DNA of 64,000 bases from Desulfobacterales bacterium (GTDB taxonomy: Bacteria > Desulfobacterota > Desulfobacteria > Desulfobacterales > JAEINQ01), in the NCBI GenBank assembly GCA_016342285.1, contig JAEINQ010000038.1, forward strand, positions 1 to 64,000, read 5' to 3'. Both the position numbers and the translations under genes were made by a program. The notes below the pieces were generated by a model. It was not told the origin of the DNA and searched no databases. It was given only the letters and a program-made list of their open reading frames with translations. Below, in pieces: positions 18,384-27,045 of the stretch (position 1 is the first letter of the stretch; each line of letters opens with the position of its first letter).

Positions 18384-20606
18384 TCATACCGGGCTGGCAG
18401 CGGCCTCATCCTGCGTCGGTGGGGGCTCTACCGCTTCTGGGGACGCGGGCTCTTCATAGGCCGCAGGCGTTTGGCCGGTGACATCGGTGACCGTATCGGT
18501 CATGTCTGTATCGGTGGCACGGGCATCGGCTTCGGCATCCGAGACCAGGGCTTCCACCTGGGTGATATCGCCGCCCGAATTGACGATTTCAGCGGCCTGG
18601 GCCACGGTCGCCTGGGCCTGGGCAGCGCTGACGGCGGCATTGTTACCAGCGGTGCTGGCAGCGGCAGCAGCCACGGCATTACCGTCGGTCACGGCCTGGG
18701 ATTCGCTGGCGTTGATGATGGCGGCGTTGGCCGAGGCCCGGGTGACTGCGGCACTGCCCTGGACCACGGTCAGGGCGGCCTGGGCTTTGGCCGGCGTATC
18801 AGCGGCCTTTACGGCAGCGACCTGGGTGACCGTGGCATCGGCCTGTTTCACGGCGATGTCGGCATTGGCCACGGCTTTGATCACGGCCTGTTGGGCAGCC
18901 TCGGCCTCTTGGGTTTTCCCTTCCGCCTTTAATCCGGCCACGTTGGCCTGGGACTGGGAGACCGCCGCATTGGACATGGCAGCGTCGGCCTTGGACTCGG
19001 CCGAAGCGGCCATGGCCTCGGCCACGACCGGATCCGGCTCGGCAGCCACTTCGGCTGCAATGGTTTCCGCTTCGCCGGCAGCCTTAACGGCCGCGTCGGT
19101 TGAGGTCTGCATCTGACTCACCGTCTCCTGGGCAGCCGCGACCGCCTCCGGGGTGCCGGTGGCAGCGGCGTTGGCCACGGCGGCATTGCCTTCGGCCTGG
19201 GATGCCGTGGAATCGGCAGCAGCAGCCAGGGCGACGGTGGCGGCGGTGGCCGCCTTGGCTTCGGCGGGCGTTTTGGCGTTGGCAGCCGCATCGGCCTGGC
19301 CGGCCGCCTGGGTTGCAATCTGGTTGGCGCTGGTGGCTATTTGCCTGGCATTACCGGCCGCCTGCGCGGCAACGGACGCCTGTTGGGAACTGGCCCCATA
19401 GGTGGCAATGGCAAAGGTCACATAGGCTTCGGCCAGCCTGGAGCTGGCCTCGGCTTCGGCCGCTGACGCGGCCGCGGCATTGGCCGCGGCTGAGGCCGAG
19501 GCGGCTGCATCGGCGCTTAAGGCCATGCGGGCATTGATCAGGGTCACCTGGTTGGCTGCCTTGGCCTCGGTGGCAGCCTGCCTGGCCTGGGCCAGGGCTT
19601 CTGTGGCAGCGTCCACCGACATGGTCTCCTGGTCATCCGCCGCGTGGGCCGTGCCCACAACAAGCTCGGAGAACCTGGCCAGAACCGCGTTGAACCGTCG
19701 CTGGGATGGATCAATCCCGTAGGCGATTTCCTCGCCTTCAATGGGCTTGGCAAAGAGGGTGGCCTCATCGAGGACGGCCACGGCACCGGCCACACCGGCA
19801 TCGGTCTTGGCCGTATAGGCGCCGGCCCGGGCCACGGAAGCGGCGGCCAGATCCTTGGATGCCTGGCGATTCACCCGGATGTGATTCTTTTTATATGTGT
19901 CAATGAGTTTACCCGCCTTTTCTCCGGCGACCAGGGCCTGGACAGCCGATTTTTGAAAGGGGAGATTGGCCGTGGCCGCATCGGCCGGCGGCAGTTCGGC
20001 AGCGGGCAGGGCCACATCGGCACCGGAGAGTTTGGCAGTGTTCAGGGCACCGACACGGTCGCCGCCCACGACGGTGGCATCGCCGTCAAACCCGTAGCGG
20101 GTCTTGCCATCGCCGGCCACGTTGAAGTTCAGGGAGGTGCCCCGAACCCCGCAGACGGCCGTGGGGGTACGGACGAAAAATTTGGAATTCTTGGTGGGCG
20201 AGGTGCCCTTGAAATCGAGAAAGACCTTGCCTACGAGGAGTTTGAGCTCACGCAGGGCCAGAACTTTTTTAAAGAACCAGCCCTTGGTGACCCGCTTTTC
20301 GGTGATGGTGATGTTGGAGTCGATATCGACCCGGATGATGCCGCCGTCGGCCAGACGGATTTCCGCCCGCCCCTGCCGGGTAACGACCTTATCTGTATTA
20401 AACACCGTATAGGGCACAGCAACCAGCTTGCGCCATGTTCCCCGTGTCCGGACCATGACATCGCCGGTGAAGCTGGCAATCTGCCCGACACCTTGAATCG
20501 CAGCACCGTCGTCTTGGCCGGCCGGTGCGGCCTGTGCCGGTAAATAGCAGAAAAGCACCAATGACAGTGCCATTGCCAGAAACAAGGAATTGCGTTTTGC
20601 AGTCAT
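18384..20606 (-). CDS. Exported FecR-domain protein with a long alanine-rich coiled-coil tail
   Basis: The start at 20606 (MTAKRNSLFLAM) is chosen because GGAGAG sits 8 bp upstream; the ATG at 20612 would be too close to it. A signal peptide ends near AQA. Residues ~45-180 form a FecR-type domain: VGQIASFTGDVMVRTRG, ADGGIIRVDIDSNITI, then VRTPTAVCGVRGTSLNF, the typical closing motif. After a linker, about 400 residues are Ala-rich with Ala/Thr/Glu/Gln heptad-like texture (for example SAAANAAAASAAEAEAS), predicted to form an elongated coiled coil. The C-terminus is Pro/Glu-rich. Such proteins are usually envelope-associated and common beside polysaccharide loci; the function is not established. 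Confidence 0.8.
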   Translation of the reverse strand: MTAKRNSLFLAMALSLVLFCYLPAQAAPAGQDDGAAIQGVGQIASFTGDVMVRTRGTWRKLVAVPYTVFNTDKVVTRQGRAEIRLADGGIIRVDIDSNITITEKRVTKGWFFKKVLALRELKLLVGKVFLDFKGTSPTKNSKFFVRTPTAVCGVRGTSLNFNVAGDGKTRYGFDGDATVVGGDRVGALNTAKLSGADVALPAAELPPADAATANLPFQKSAVQALVAGEKAGKLIDTYKKNHIRVNRQASKDLAAASVARAGAYTAKTDAGVAGAVAVLDEATLFAKPIEGEEIAYGIDPSQRRFNAVLARFSELVVGTAHAADDQETMSVDAATEALAQARQAATEAKAANQVTLINARMALSADAAASASAAANAAAASAAEAEASSRLAEAYVTFAIATYGASSQQASVAAQAAGNARQIATSANQIATQAAGQADAAANAKTPAEAKAATAATVALAAAADSTASQAEGNAAVANAAATGTPEAVAAAQETVSQMQTSTDAAVKAAGEAETIAAEVAAEPDPVVAEAMAASAESKADAAMSNAAVSQSQANVAGLKAEGKTQEAEAAQQAVIKAVANADIAVKQADATVTQVAAVKAADTPAKAQAALTVVQGSAAVTRASANAAIINASESQAVTDGNAVAAAAASTAGNNAAVSAAQAQATVAQAAEIVNSGGDITQVEALVSDAEADARATDTDMTDTVTDVTGQTPAAYEEPASPEAVEPPPTQDEAAASPV

Positions 20607-20767
20607 GGTCATCTCTCCGTGTTGTGCTGGTTTGGGCCGATTGATTTTTCGACGGCTTTTTTTCGGATCACCGTCCCAAAGGACTGAATCGGGAAATTTA
20701 TTTCCTGAACTTAGGAATTTCATAGTGCTACGACATTCTAATCAATACCCAAAAAATAGCAATGGTG

Positions 20768-20806
20768 AAAAAAGGGGGGAGGTAGTGGGGATGTCTATTC
20801 CCCCCT
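20768..20806 (-). terminator. Intrinsic terminator downstream of the O-antigen ligase family gene
   Basis: On the minus strand a G6 run pairs with a C6 run (20800-20805 and 20774-20779), followed by six T (20768-20773). It is about 180 bp past the ligase stop and before the FecR gene start. Confidence 0.6.
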
Positions 20807-20987
20807 ATCGTTTGACGTCCTAACTTAATCAATGGATTTTGATGGCGTGAATCCCAGTATTTTAATGATTGAAAACCTTAGCTTTTATTGGTTTTCAGTG
20901 TCAATAGAAAATGGATCAAAACCGGTTGATGATACCCAAATACCGCTCTGTTTTCTGCCACAAAAGAGGTTACCAGCCAAAAAGTGC

Positions 20988-22232
20988 TTACTGGGTCAGG
21001 TGCCGCAGGGGGGCTGCGACCATGGCTGCCAGCACGGTGAAAAGCAGGGCGTTGGCAGGAATCTGCAGGTTAAAGTCGCTGATGCTGTGAATCAAAATGG
21101 CGACGATGCCGGTCAAGGCACCCAGGGTGACGCCCCGGGCCAGACGGCTGGGATTTTTCAGCTTTTGGAACCCCTTGGCAAAAAGGGCGGCGGCCATCCA
21201 TAAAAAGAGCGGAATCAGCAACAGGCCGGTTTCAGAGACAAAATCGAGATAGTCGTTGTGGGCCTTGGTGAATCGGGCCGATAGCCCCGGCGGCTGATAT
21301 TGGGGAAAGACCGTGGCAAAGGTGCCCGGTCCGGTGCCGAGCAAGGGGTGATCGGCAATGACCCGAACGGTTCCCTGCCAGGCGATAAGCCGGCTGGCCA
21401 GGCTGGCGGCCTCGTCGGTTTCGACCACGGTCTGAATCCGTGCCACCACCGGTGAGCTGGCCAGAACCACCAGGGCCAGCAGAACAAACGTGCCGATGGC
21501 GCTGCCCAGTGTCTTCTTGGCCATGAAATAGCGACTGGTCATCAGGGCCCAGGCAAAAAAGGCCAGGCCCACCAGGGCACCGACCCAGCCTCCACGGGAC
21601 AGGGACAGGGCCAGGGCGGTCAGTTGGAGAAGGGCCAGGTAGGCAATTCCCATACGCCAGCCGAGACCCAGACCGGTAAAGAGCAGGGACAGGGTCAGGG
21701 GAATGGCCATTTCCATGAAACCGGCCAGGTGGTTGTGGTTGCCGTAGGTGGCGGCGAGAAACTCGGGCTGGTAGCGCAACTCGCCATAATCCCACCAGGG
21801 AAAGGGATTGGCCCCGAAGCGCTTGACCAGGCCGAAAATCGCCAGAAAGAGCGCCACGGCCACGATCACCTCCACGAGCCGGCGCATGCGCTCCCGGGAG
21901 TTAAACAAATGGATCGCCAGGTAAAAGACCACCACATAGTCGATGAGCAGCATAACGGCCCGCAGGCTGGCCGGACGGTAAAGGGAAAACCCGGCAGAGA
22001 CCAGAACCAGGGCCACCACGGCGGCCAGGGGCCGGTCCAGGGGGGTGGCAATCCATTGGAACCGTCCCTGGTGGCAGCGGGCCAGCAGGAAGGCGGCCAG
22101 GGCCAGCAGGGTGAGCAAGTGGATGACGGTGATCGCCCAGGGCTGGACCGCGCCCCGGGCCAGGGGGGCAAAGATCAGCAGGGCGTAGATGGCGATGCGG
22201 GCGATGGTGTCGTATGGAATATTTCGCGTCAT
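20988..22232 (-). CDS. O-antigen ligase/polymerase family membrane protein
   Basis: A 414-residue polytopic membrane protein with 10-12 hydrophobic segments. The Wzy_C/WaaL region is recognisable by YGNHNHLAGFMEMAIPL, the loop LSRGGWVGALVGLAFF, and the large periplasmic loop with LLGTGPGTFATVF and FTKAHNDYLDFVSETG, which carry the conserved Arg/His positions of the family. It would polymerise repeat units or transfer a glycan to an acceptor at the periplasmic face. It lies downstream of the Wza/Wzz/kinase genes on the same strand, separated by a vapBC pair and a PilZ gene. Confidence 0.85.
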   Translation of the reverse strand: MTRNIPYDTIARIAIYALLIFAPLARGAVQPWAITVIHLLTLLALAAFLLARCHQGRFQWIATPLDRPLAAVVALVLVSAGFSLYRPASLRAVMLLIDYVVVFYLAIHLFNSRERMRRLVEVIVAVALFLAIFGLVKRFGANPFPWWDYGELRYQPEFLAATYGNHNHLAGFMEMAIPLTLSLLFTGLGLGWRMGIAYLALLQLTALALSLSRGGWVGALVGLAFFAWALMTSRYFMAKKTLGSAIGTFVLLALVVLASSPVVARIQTVVETDEAASLASRLIAWQGTVRVIADHPLLGTGPGTFATVFPQYQPPGLSARFTKAHNDYLDFVSETGLLLIPLFLWMAAALFAKGFQKLKNPSRLARGVTLGALTGIVAILIHSISDFNLQIPANALLFTVLAAMVAAPLRHLTQ

Positions 22233-22326
22233 GGGAATTGGGGGTGATTGAATTTTGGTGATGGTTTTTTTTGCGCGGATTTCGCGGATTGCACGAATTG
22301 TTTCAGGTCAACCGATCGGGTCCCTG

Positions 22327-22722
22327 CTACGCGGGCGGATCGAGTAAGCGTTGGCATTTGTCGAGATAGCCGCAGAGCGCCGTCCGGCAATTTTTGTTTG
22401 CCCACCGGAACCGGATCCCGCAGCGGCGGATGGGAACGGAAGTGATAAAGGATGAGCTGTTTTCGACCGGATCATCGTGGACGATACAGCAGGAAATGCT
22501 ATCAATGCGAAATTCGTCGCCGACATTAAAGACCACCAGCTTCTGGAAATAGGCGGTCAGGGGATTTCTCTCAAGCCGAGCCTGGCCAATGTACTCGAAA
22601 AGAAGGCCGGTTTCGCTGAAATTCTTCACCAGGCCAAGCCGTTCGGAAGATTTCAGCATTGCAAAGGTTTTTTCACGGGCCGGTATGCGGTCTTGTTTTC
22701 GGCGTTCGACATCGAGTCTCAT
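22327..22722 (-). CDS. PilZ-domain protein (paralogue 2)
   Basis: 131 residues, closely similar to the protein at 14208-14627 over almost its full length: ERRKQDRIPAREKTFAML, LVKNFSETGLLFEYIGQARL and VPIRRCGIRFRW are shared with few changes. A cytoplasmic c-di-GMP receptor is the likely role, here placed between the O-antigen ligase gene and the rest of the export locus. The 3' ends of both genes run into the same CGCGGATT/CAGGTCAACC repeat, suggesting that gene and repeat were duplicated together. Confidence 0.75.
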   Translation of the reverse strand: MRLDVERRKQDRIPAREKTFAMLKSSERLGLVKNFSETGLLFEYIGQARLERNPLTAYFQKLVVFNVGDEFRIDSISCCIVHDDPVENSSSFITSVPIRRCGIRFRWANKNCRTALCGYLDKCQRLLDPPA

Positions 22723-23251
22723 GGGTCAACCTTTCCGTTGGAATTTGTTCGAGTGTCAGATGGCAGGGACTGCCGGATGTCTGAGGCCAGAAGTCAGCAA
22801 CTGCAAGAGCGAAAAAACAGATATCAGCAACTTTAAGGGCTAAGGGCCGGATGTCGGATGTCCGTAGTCAGATATCAGCAACTTTAAGGGCTAAAAGACC
22901 GATGACGGATGGCAGTGGAGCGCGAATTTCAAGGTTTTTCAGACAGAATTTTTAGATTGTCACTATTCATGGCTACGACTTAAACGAATGCATCCCCCCA
23001 TACAAGGACAATTTGGCGAGCGCCTGACACTGATGGGCCTGGGGACGACATTGAATCACAATGACCAGAGGGCAGATTAGGGTCAGATATCGGAGGTCGG
23101 ATGCCGACGGCTGATTTTTTTGGCGCGGATTTCGCGGATTGTTAAGGGCAAGTGATCGGGCGGGCAATTGGCTTTTAACCGCGTAATCAGCGTAATCCGT
23201 GCCAGGAAAACTGTTTTGGCTCTGCTTCTTTTGGAGCGGATGAAAATCTAA
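22723..23251. other. Repeat-rich region without genes
   Basis: 529 bp with no convincing gene. It holds GATGTC-type degenerate repeats (22760-22920, 23085-23112), a short CGCGGATT repeat (23117-23142) and an AACCGCGTAATCAGCG stretch (23178-23210). The promoter of the paralogous PilZ gene may lie at the left. Confidence 0.45.
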
Positions 23252-23656
23252 TCAGGCTTCGATCCAGTTTTCGAGTACAAGGCCCGGTACACGAGCGAAT
23301 TCCTTGACATTGTTGGTGACCAGGACCAGACCGGAGGATCTGGCGTGTCCCGCGATCATCATGTCGTAGGCTCCGATGGGTTGACCCTCTTTATACAGCG
23401 CGGCCCGTATCTGACCGAAATGATAGGCGGCCCTGATATCAAGGGGCAACACGTCAAGCCGGGCGACCATGGCCTCGATGTCTGCCAGATTCCGTTCTAC
23501 CTGGTGGGAATGTTCCGCGCCAAAAACCAGCTCACCCAAGGTCACGACAGAAATGCCAATTTGGCCGCGATGCTGCTTAAACCGACGCCTCACCTGCTGC
23601 GGGCGGTTTTTCATGGTGTAGATGACAATATTGGTATCGAGCAGGTACTTCAGCAT
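23252..23656 (-). CDS. vapC: VapC-type PIN-domain toxin (third system)
   Basis: A 134-residue PIN protein: LKYLLDTNIVIYTMK (Asp metal ligand), ISVVTLGELVFGAEHSHQ (Glu) and PIGAYDMMIAGHARSSGL (Asp) then LVTNNVKEFARV. It is clearly different from the duplicated VapC copies, so this is an independent system. The start shares a base with the end of the antitoxin gene. It interrupts the polysaccharide locus. Confidence 0.9.
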   Translation of the reverse strand: MLKYLLDTNIVIYTMKNRPQQVRRRFKQHRGQIGISVVTLGELVFGAEHSHQVERNLADIEAMVARLDVLPLDIRAAYHFGQIRAALYKEGQPIGAYDMMIAGHARSSGLVLVTNNVKEFARVPGLVLENWIEA

Positions 23657-23892
23657 TAAAAGGGTTCGCGCTCCTGATCTTCGGGTTGATTTCGCGCTGT
23701 CATGAAATCAGGGGAAACCCCCGGCGAATCAAACCAGTCATCCCAGGACTGGCCTGCCGGAGCGATAATCCGCTGGTTGCCGATGGCCGTGATCTCAACC
23801 GCCTGCACGGAATCCGGAAAAGCAATCTCCTTGGGCAGGCGGACCGCCTGGCTTCGGTTGCTCTTGAAAATTTTTGTTTGTACAAAACCCAT
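23656..23892 (-). CDS. vapB: VapB-type antitoxin (third system)
   Basis: 78 residues with the AbrB/MazE N-terminus TKIFKSNRSQAVRLPKEIAF and an acidic toxin-binding tail (WDDWFDSPGVSPDFM). It is coupled to the PIN toxin. Upstream, the word ATGGGATATG occurs twice in direct repeat (around 23941-23965), a possible operator. Confidence 0.88.
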   Translation of the reverse strand: MGFVQTKIFKSNRSQAVRLPKEIAFPDSVQAVEITAIGNQRIIAPAGQSWDDWFDSPGVSPDFMTARNQPEDQEREPF

Positions 23893-24127
23893 CGGGCTGC
23901 CCCTTGGTAAGGATTGATATTTCTTTCACTATAAAATCATTATGGGATATGTCAATGGGATATGCCACCTTCTTTGTTAGAGAGCTGATGGCAAGGAGCT
24001 GACTGATATCGGACATATGGCCGTTTCCGGCTTCCGGGCACAGCTCCGCCCTTTGAATTACAGGGGTTAAAGTGTCTTAATGGATTGTTATTATACGGTA
24101 TTTATTCAGATCCGCCTGCTGGCGGAG

Positions 24128-25705
24128 TCAGTCTTTCTTCAGGTTGTCGGCCTGATCGAGCCGGGCCCGGTAGCGCGCATTTTCCGGGTCGCGGGCCAGG
24201 GCCTCGGCGTAGAACTTCCGGTACAGGGCTGCATCGCCCATTTTGCCATAGGCCTCGGCGGCATGGGCATAAAAACCGGCCACCTCCGGTTGCAGCCGAA
24301 TCGCCGTCTGCCAGTCCCGGACTGCGCCGGCCCAGTTTTTTTGGGACCAACGGAGCCAGGCCCGGTGGCTGAAGATCCAGGCGGCCGGCTTTGGGGAAAA
24401 ACGGATGGCCTTGGATGCCGCGGCCTCGGCCCCCACAAATTTCTTCTGCTTCTGCAGGGCCTGGGAAAAGAGCAGGTGGTTGCGGCTGGCCTCGGGTTCG
24501 GCCACCGTGGCCTTCTGGGCGGACAGCTCCATGGTGTCCCAGTCTCCGATCTGCTGGGCAATGCGGGCCGACCAGTACCAGGCCTCGGCAGAAGGAGAGG
24601 CGGCCAGGACCCGGGCGAGGGCCTGGCGGGCCGCATCGTATCGCTTGAGCTCATAGAGGCAGCGGACGGCCAGGATGTCAATGGCGTCCATGGGGCCGTA
24701 CCGGGACCGCAGGGTATCGAGAAAGGCCAGGCATTCATCGGCGCGTTCCAGGCGGCGATAAAGGTCAAAGATCCGGCCCAGATCCGCGCTTCGGTCCGTG
24801 CTTCGGTCCAGGGCCATGACAAAGGGGTGCCGGGCGTCGGCATCCCGGCCGGCAGACAGGTAAAGGGCTCCCCGCCGAATGTGGTGGACCGGCTTGTTTT
24901 CAAAGGACCGGTACCCGAGGCCCCGTTCGTAGGCGGCGATGGCCTCATCCCATTGCCCGTCCTCGGCAAGCATGTGGGACAGGGCCATGTGGGCATCTCG
25001 CGGATCAATGCCCCGCGCGACGGCATCGGCCAACCCGGCGCCGACCGCTTCGCGGACCGGATCGAGCCAAAAGAGCTCTTTTCTCAGATGATAGTAGACC
25101 GGCGGATGGCAGCGGGCCAGAATCCTGACATGGCCGAGGAGCCGATCCATTTTTCGTTTGGTGAAAAGATAGCGCACCAGGGCGTAGCGGTAAGTGATCC
25201 CGTTGGGCCGAAGGGCCAGTGCCCGTTCGAAATATGGCACGGGATTGTGGGGGTTTTTGATTCTCGGAAACAGGCGGGGGTGAAGCCACTCCAACTGCCG
25301 GGTCACCCGGGCCAGGCCGTAGGCGATCTTGGGTTCTATCGGGTTCAGGGCCTGGGCGGCCAGGTAGGCCTGTTGGGCTTTTCCGGCCCATTGGTGGGCG
25401 TCGCGGTCCGCCTTGGACCCGATGCACATCTTGTAGCCGGCCTCACCGAGCCTCGCCCAGATTCGGCTGTCGCCGGGCGCCCGGTCGGCCGCGGCCTGAA
25501 GCCGGGACCAGGCAAGATCAGGCCGATCGTTAAGCAGAGACCGACCCGCCTGCCAATAAAGCAGTTCTCCGGTCAACCGCAGACCGAAAAACCCGGCACC
25601 CATCAAAAAAAGAACCACCACGAGCCCCGCCGCGGCCCGGGCCCGAATCGGCATCGGAGGCGGGCCGTCTTTAAAACCCCGGGATATGGTGGCGGATTCA
25701 TTCAT
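24128..25705 (-). CDS. Membrane-anchored TPR protein of the polysaccharide locus
   Basis: 525 residues with one membrane helix at about 24-46 (AAAGLVVVLFLMGAGFFGL) and then at least eight tetratricopeptide units, for example AEDGQWDEAIAAYERGLGY, LYELKRYDAARQALARVL and AYGKMGDAALYRKFYAEALA. The topology puts the TPR array in the periplasm. It lies directly downstream of the BY-kinase gene (39-bp gap), so it is likely co-transcribed. TPR proteins in such loci scaffold synthase or export complexes. The opposite strand is also open here; the membrane/TPR pattern decides for this strand. Confidence 0.82.
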   Translation of the reverse strand: MNESATISRGFKDGPPPMPIRARAAAGLVVVLFLMGAGFFGLRLTGELLYWQAGRSLLNDRPDLAWSRLQAAADRAPGDSRIWARLGEAGYKMCIGSKADRDAHQWAGKAQQAYLAAQALNPIEPKIAYGLARVTRQLEWLHPRLFPRIKNPHNPVPYFERALALRPNGITYRYALVRYLFTKRKMDRLLGHVRILARCHPPVYYHLRKELFWLDPVREAVGAGLADAVARGIDPRDAHMALSHMLAEDGQWDEAIAAYERGLGYRSFENKPVHHIRRGALYLSAGRDADARHPFVMALDRSTDRSADLGRIFDLYRRLERADECLAFLDTLRSRYGPMDAIDILAVRCLYELKRYDAARQALARVLAASPSAEAWYWSARIAQQIGDWDTMELSAQKATVAEPEASRNHLLFSQALQKQKKFVGAEAAASKAIRFSPKPAAWIFSHRAWLRWSQKNWAGAVRDWQTAIRLQPEVAGFYAHAAEAYGKMGDAALYRKFYAEALARDPENARYRARLDQADNLKKD

Positions 25706-25744
25706 GGAAGATAGGGAACCTGGTCTCCTGTTAACGTTGAGGTG

Positions 25745-26977
25745 TCATGCCGATTTCGACCCGCCATAGTACTTGTGGTAATATTTGTAATACCCTTCCT
25801 TTTTCACGTCGATCTGGTTAAGAACCACCCCGATGAGGTTGGCCTGGGCCACCCGGAGCTGATCCACCACCGCCCGCACCGGCTCCCGGTTCATGTGCCC
25901 GCCCTTGACCACCAGGACCACCCCGTCGGCAGCCGGAGCCAGCAACAGGGCATCACTGGCCGGCAGGATCGGCGGGGTATCGATGATCAGGCGATCGAAG
26001 CGTTTTTTGAGCTGGGTGAGCAGAAAGGCCATGCGTTCGGAGCCGAGCAGCTCCGACGGGTTGGGGGGCAGGTTCCCTGACGGGAGCATGAAAAGGTTCT
26101 TTTGGTCGGTCGAAACCACCGCCTGGTTGATTTTCTCCTGAAGAAAGCCCAGGGGCTCTTCCCCCAGGGTGAGCTGACGATAGAGCTGGGCGAAGTCGAT
26201 GGGGTTGAAGGCGGGATGGTCGACATCGGCATCGGCCTGATCGACGAAGCGGTAGCGGCCGGTGGTCATCTGCATGGCCGTTCGAAACCCCTCCAGCATA
26301 TGGATGGTCAGCAGCCCCTTGAGATCCTCGTCCCTCAACAGCCCCATGCTGATCAGCACAAATCCGAGCCGCTGGCCCGAATCCTTCTGCCGCCCCAGTG
26401 CGGAACGGACCTGCTCCTGGGAAAGCACCTTGTCCCGGACCAGGGCATGGGCCAGCTTTTTCTCCTCGGGACGGGTCACCCAGCTCAAATCGACCAGTTT
26501 TCCCCGCAGAAAAACGAGGACCACCTTCTCGCTTGCCTCGGCCAGCTCCAGCCGGCCGGTTTTCTTCTGAAAGGCGACCAAACGCAGCAGGTCGCCCACG
26601 CCGATCTCATCAAGGGCGCCTGCCTTGACCTCGGTGGCAAAGGTGCCGGCGATCAGCCCGGTGAGGCCGGCCGAGGCCGGAACCGCCAAACTGGCCGAGA
26701 GCATGGGCTTTCTCAGATCCGCGTCGATCATCAGCACGGACAGCCCCGCCTGGGCCATGGTGTAGGCCAGGTTATAGACCGTGGACGTCTTGCCTTCCGC
26801 CTGACCGGCGCTGCTGACGATCAGCGACTGGAATGTCTTCTCCATAAAGGAGAAATGGATATTGGTGCGCAGGGTCCGGTAGGATTCGGCGAATCGGGAC
26901 TTGGTGGAATAACGGTCCAGAAAAGGGCGGAGCTGGCCGTTGGATGCGTCGGAATCGGTTTTTTTCAAAAGACTCAT
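25745..26977 (-). CDS. BY-kinase (CpsD/CapB-type tyrosine autokinase) with an internal DUF4388-like domain
   Basis: A 410-residue cytoplasmic protein. The kinase starts with SRFAESYRTLRTNIHFSF, Walker A is GQAEGKTST (~58-66), Walker A' VLMIDADLRKP (~81-91) and Walker B RLIIDTPPIL (~330). Between A' and B about 140 residues are inserted (~113-260): GRLELAEASEKVVLVFLRGK, then QRLGFVLISMGLLRDEDL and TGRYRFVDQ, a DUF4388/PatA-like signalling domain. The C-terminus has six tyrosines in YYKYYHKYYGG for autophosphorylation. It pairs with the Wzz protein at 27046 and should be dephosphorylated by the CpsB-type enzyme at 31229. Usual BY-kinases of this type are about 230-300 residues and lack the insert. 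Confidence 0.88.
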   Translation of the reverse strand: MSLLKKTDSDASNGQLRPFLDRYSTKSRFAESYRTLRTNIHFSFMEKTFQSLIVSSAGQAEGKTSTVYNLAYTMAQAGLSVLMIDADLRKPMLSASLAVPASAGLTGLIAGTFATEVKAGALDEIGVGDLLRLVAFQKKTGRLELAEASEKVVLVFLRGKLVDLSWVTRPEEKKLAHALVRDKVLSQEQVRSALGRQKDSGQRLGFVLISMGLLRDEDLKGLLTIHMLEGFRTAMQMTTGRYRFVDQADADVDHPAFNPIDFAQLYRQLTLGEEPLGFLQEKINQAVVSTDQKNLFMLPSGNLPPNPSELLGSERMAFLLTQLKKRFDRLIIDTPPILPASDALLLAPAADGVVLVVKGGHMNREPVRAVVDQLRVAQANLIGVVLNQIDVKKEGYYKYYHKYYGGSKSA

Positions 26978-27045
26978 AGGTTACTCCGGTAAATGTCGAC
27001 TTTCCCGGCCTCTGCTGGGCGGCGGTTGTCTTGCTTAAAATCCTG

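Noticed and set aside
24080..25714. Plus-strand frame of 544 codons
   Set aside because: Opposite the TPR gene; the minus frame has a membrane helix and regular TPR units, the plus frame only Gly/Pro/Gln-rich text.
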